Of a DNA stretch of 64,000 bases, positions 62,285-64,000 are shown one piece after another (within the stretch, counting starts at the first letter, position 1; every line of letters starts with the position of its first letter). The stretch lies in the NCBI GenBank assembly GCA_035623075.1, contig DASPUC010000022.1:186001-250000 (forward strand), given 5' to 3'. This DNA comes from Nitrospiraceae bacterium (GTDB lineage Bacteria > Nitrospirota > Nitrospiria > Nitrospirales > Nitrospiraceae). The translations under genes and the position numbers were made by a program. The notes under the pieces were generated by a model. That model was given only the letters and a program-made list of their open reading frames with translations. It was not told the DNA's origin and did not search any database.

Positions 62285-63574
62285 ATGACTGCCCCCACCG
62301 CTTCTGCCACGAAGATCCGTTGGATCATCCTTGCACTCCTCTTCCTCGTGAGCATGGTGACCTATATCGATCGCGTAAACATTTCTGTAACAGCAAGGCA
62401 GATGATGCCGGCGTATGGGCTCACGGACCAGGAGATGGGGCTGATCTTTTCATCGTTCGTTATCGGGTATGCCCTCTTTCAGATCCCGGGCGGATGGTTG
62501 GCGGATCGATGCGGGACCAGGGTCGTCCTCACACTCGCACTGATCTGGTGGTCGGTATGTACCGCGCTGACCGCCATAGCCGCCACCACGTCCCTTGTCG
62601 CCTTGTTCGGCATTGTCGGCGCATTAGCCGTCGTCCGAGGCAGCTTGGGTGTCGGCGAAGCGGTCGCACTTCCCGCGTTCAATCGGGCAGTGGCCGACTG
62701 GTTGCCGGCCGGCTCGCGCGGGTTCGGTATCGGTATGGCGATCGGGGGCATCGGGCTCGGATCGGCCATCACCCCACCGCTCGCGGCCTGGATCATGGTG
62801 AATTGGCGATGGCAGACGGTCTTCTATCTTGCCTCACTGATGGGACTAGGCATGGCATTGCTCTGGTGGATCGTCGCAAGAAATCATCCGCATGAACATC
62901 CCTGGACGAACGAGGCGGAACGAGCCTTGATCCCACGAGTCGCTGCACCGGGATTATTTCTTGCTGTACCCTGGAGAGTCTTTGCGCGGAGCCCCACATT
63001 GTTGTGGCTTGTCGCTAGCTACACCTGTCTCGGCTATCTCGCATACATTTACATGTCATGGTTCTATCTGTATCTCGTGAACGTACGAGGCTTCGATCTC
63101 CTCCGTGGCGGGCTTTACGCAGCAGCGCCCTTCCTGGTCATGCTCGTCTTCTGTCCACTGGGCGGATGGATGACCGATCGACTGGCCACACGATACGGCG
63201 TCAGGAATGGACGTGTCTGGGCAGGCATGACCGGCATGGGCCTCGCCGGACTGACCGTCGCACTCGGCGGGTATGTCGACTCGCCGTGGTTGGCCGTAGC
63301 TAGTCTCTCATTGGGCGCGGGCTGGCTATATTTCGCCGTCGGTGCCTATTGGGCTTCGACCACTGATCTATCGAAAACATACGCCGGTACGCTATCGGGG
63401 CTCATGAACACCGGCGCCAACCTGGGTGGCGCCCTTTCTCCAACAGTGACTCCGTGGCTCGCCGATCACTGGGGATGGCCGGTATCGCTCCTCGTCGCGG
63501 CGTTGATCGCACTGGCTGGTGCGCTGATGTGGCTCAGGATTGATCCGGGCAAGGGGCTAGAGGCCAGGGGCTAG
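62285..63574 (+). CDS. MFS transporter, ACS (anion:cation symporter)-like
   Basis: About 429 residues from ATG 62285; GTG 62261 would add eight. Twelve membrane helices are predicted. The N-terminus shows SMVTYIDRVNISV, typical of ACS-family carriers (hexuronate/galactonate-like), and GGWLADRCGTRVVL and GGWMTDRLATRYGV are the MFS loop signatures. The substrate is probably an organic anion. The gene ends with a short GGGGCTAGAGG repeat. Confidence 0.82.
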   Translation: MTAPTASATKIRWIILALLFLVSMVTYIDRVNISVTARQMMPAYGLTDQEMGLIFSSFVIGYALFQIPGGWLADRCGTRVVLTLALIWWSVCTALTAIAATTSLVALFGIVGALAVVRGSLGVGEAVALPAFNRAVADWLPAGSRGFGIGMAIGGIGLGSAITPPLAAWIMVNWRWQTVFYLASLMGLGMALLWWIVARNHPHEHPWTNEAERALIPRVAAPGLFLAVPWRVFARSPTLLWLVASYTCLGYLAYIYMSWFYLYLVNVRGFDLLRGGLYAAAPFLVMLVFCPLGGWMTDRLATRYGVRNGRVWAGMTGMGLAGLTVALGGYVDSPWLAVASLSLGAGWLYFAVGAYWASTTDLSKTYAGTLSGLMNTGANLGGALSPTVTPWLADHWGWPVSLLVAALIALAGALMWLRIDPGKGLEARG

Positions 63575-63577
63575 AGG
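63553..63577 (+). repeat. direct repeat GGGGCTAGAGG x2
   Basis: Two copies (63553-63563 and 63567-63577), separated by three bases, cover the MFS stop codon. Such short repeats suggest slippage or an intergenic repeat family. Confidence 0.4.
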
Positions 63578-63663
63578 AACTGAACGCAAAGCCTGTCTTA
63601 TTTCTCTTGCCCTTCGCCGAGTGTCTCTTGCCGCTCATAGCTCGCGCTTGATACAGTGCCGCC

Positions 63664-64000
63664 ATGACGATGGAATTCAAGAAAATCGACCCGCGTGTCA
63701 CCATCACGACCAAATTCGGGGAGATCAAGATTCGCTTCTATCCAGAAGACGCTCCGCGCCATTTGGACAATTTTCTCAAGCTTGCCAAGATGGGGTTTTA
63801 CGACGGGACGACCTTTCACCGGATCGTTCCCGGTTTCATCATTCAAGGCGGCGACCCCTTGAGCAAAGAACCGGATCGAAGCAGGCACGGGTCAGGGGGG
63901 CCCGGCTATTGGCTGAACCCGGAACCGAGTGACCGCCCGCACAAACGAGGCGCGGTCTCCATGGCAAAGACGCCGCGGGATGGCACGAGCACGCGCGATT
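63664..64000 (+). CDS. cyclophilin-type peptidyl-prolyl isomerase (partial, runs off the window)
   Basis: From ATG 63664 the frame is open to the last base, 112 codons, so the gene continues beyond the window. The sequence shows ITTKFGEIKIRFYPEDAP, NFLKLAKMGFYDGTTFHRIV and GFIIQGGDP, the cyclophilin core with the catalytic Arg in FHRIV, then GSGGPGYWL and AVSMAKT. No signal peptide, so it is a cytosolic PpiB-like enzyme. Confidence 0.93.
   Translation, partial: MTMEFKKIDPRVTITTKFGEIKIRFYPEDAPRHLDNFLKLAKMGFYDGTTFHRIVPGFIIQGGDPLSKEPDRSRHGSGGPGYWLNPEPSDRPHKRGAVSMAKTPRDGTSTRD

Overview
The window is bacterial chromosome: GC-rich, densely coded, with no tRNA, rRNA, insertion sequence or CRISPR array visible. 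Gene content points to the phylum Nitrospirota, most likely Nitrospira. The support is a copper nitrite reductase beside a Crp/Fnr regulator, a pyruvate-phosphate dikinase, a SdhB-type subunit plus a CCG-domain (SdhE/HdrB-like) subunit, acetyl-CoA synthetase, heterodimeric glycyl-tRNA synthetase, and many small two-component and PilZ proteins. The assignment is inferred from gene content, not from a marker-gene search.

Bases 1-18,300 are a signalling-rich region on the plus strand. It holds two complete two-component pairs (a sigma-54 activator pair at 0.5-3.5 kb and a NarX/NarL-like pair at 13-14.8 kb), three receiver-only proteins (one with Glu in place of the phosphorylated Asp), a PAS protein, a PilZ-like protein, two paralogous CxxC zinc-ribbon proteins and several exported or lipid-anchored proteins of unknown role. 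Two near-perfect sigma-54 (-24/-12) promoters lie in front of small genes here, so the sigma-54 activator may have local targets. SthA transhydrogenase, a sugar nucleotidyltransferase, a HAD phosphatase and a haem-binding Tll0287-like protein are interspersed. The region ends with a cupredoxin-like lipoprotein gene cut by an in-frame TAG.

Bases 18,300-28,000 carry a guanidinium-type SMR exporter, proC, a HEAT-repeat protein and a minus-strand operon of envelope lipoproteins (LPP20 / LpoB / COG3014 / second LPP20). The operon runs into an Arg/Gly-rich small protein and a PIN-domain protein. A caspase-fold protein with TPRs follows, and it lacks the catalytic Cys.

Bases 28,200-43,900 carry acs and an IPT-domain protein, then a long minus-strand run: glyQ-glyS-membrane protein-ppdK-ribD-esterase-unknown-MFS-(small membrane ORF)-ribE. 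Four successive junctions there use 4-nt stop/start overlaps, and one of them implies a CTG start codon. A divergent Rrf2 regulator and TauE/SafE exporter follow.

Bases 44,200-64,000 hold a fibronectin-III lipoprotein, transketolase, a Crp/Fnr regulator overlapping tkt, nirK behind a palindromic Crp/Fnr-type operator, an HMA-like periplasmic protein, a cupin, the CCG-domain protein, a TPR plus 2OG-Fe(II) oxygenase fusion, PilZ, RtcB-archease next to sdhB, a 630-nt gap with a tandem operator, two exported proteins, an M24 peptidase, a large AsmA-like protein, an MFS transporter and the 5' part of a cyclophilin that leaves the window.

The best candidates for undescribed biology are the Crp/nirK palindrome, the tandem GTGAC-N5-GTCAC operators near sdhB, the CTG-initiated esterase inside the ribD operon, the hairpin covering the start of the COG3014 gene, the sigma-54 promoters on small genes, and several predicted dead enzymes or receivers.
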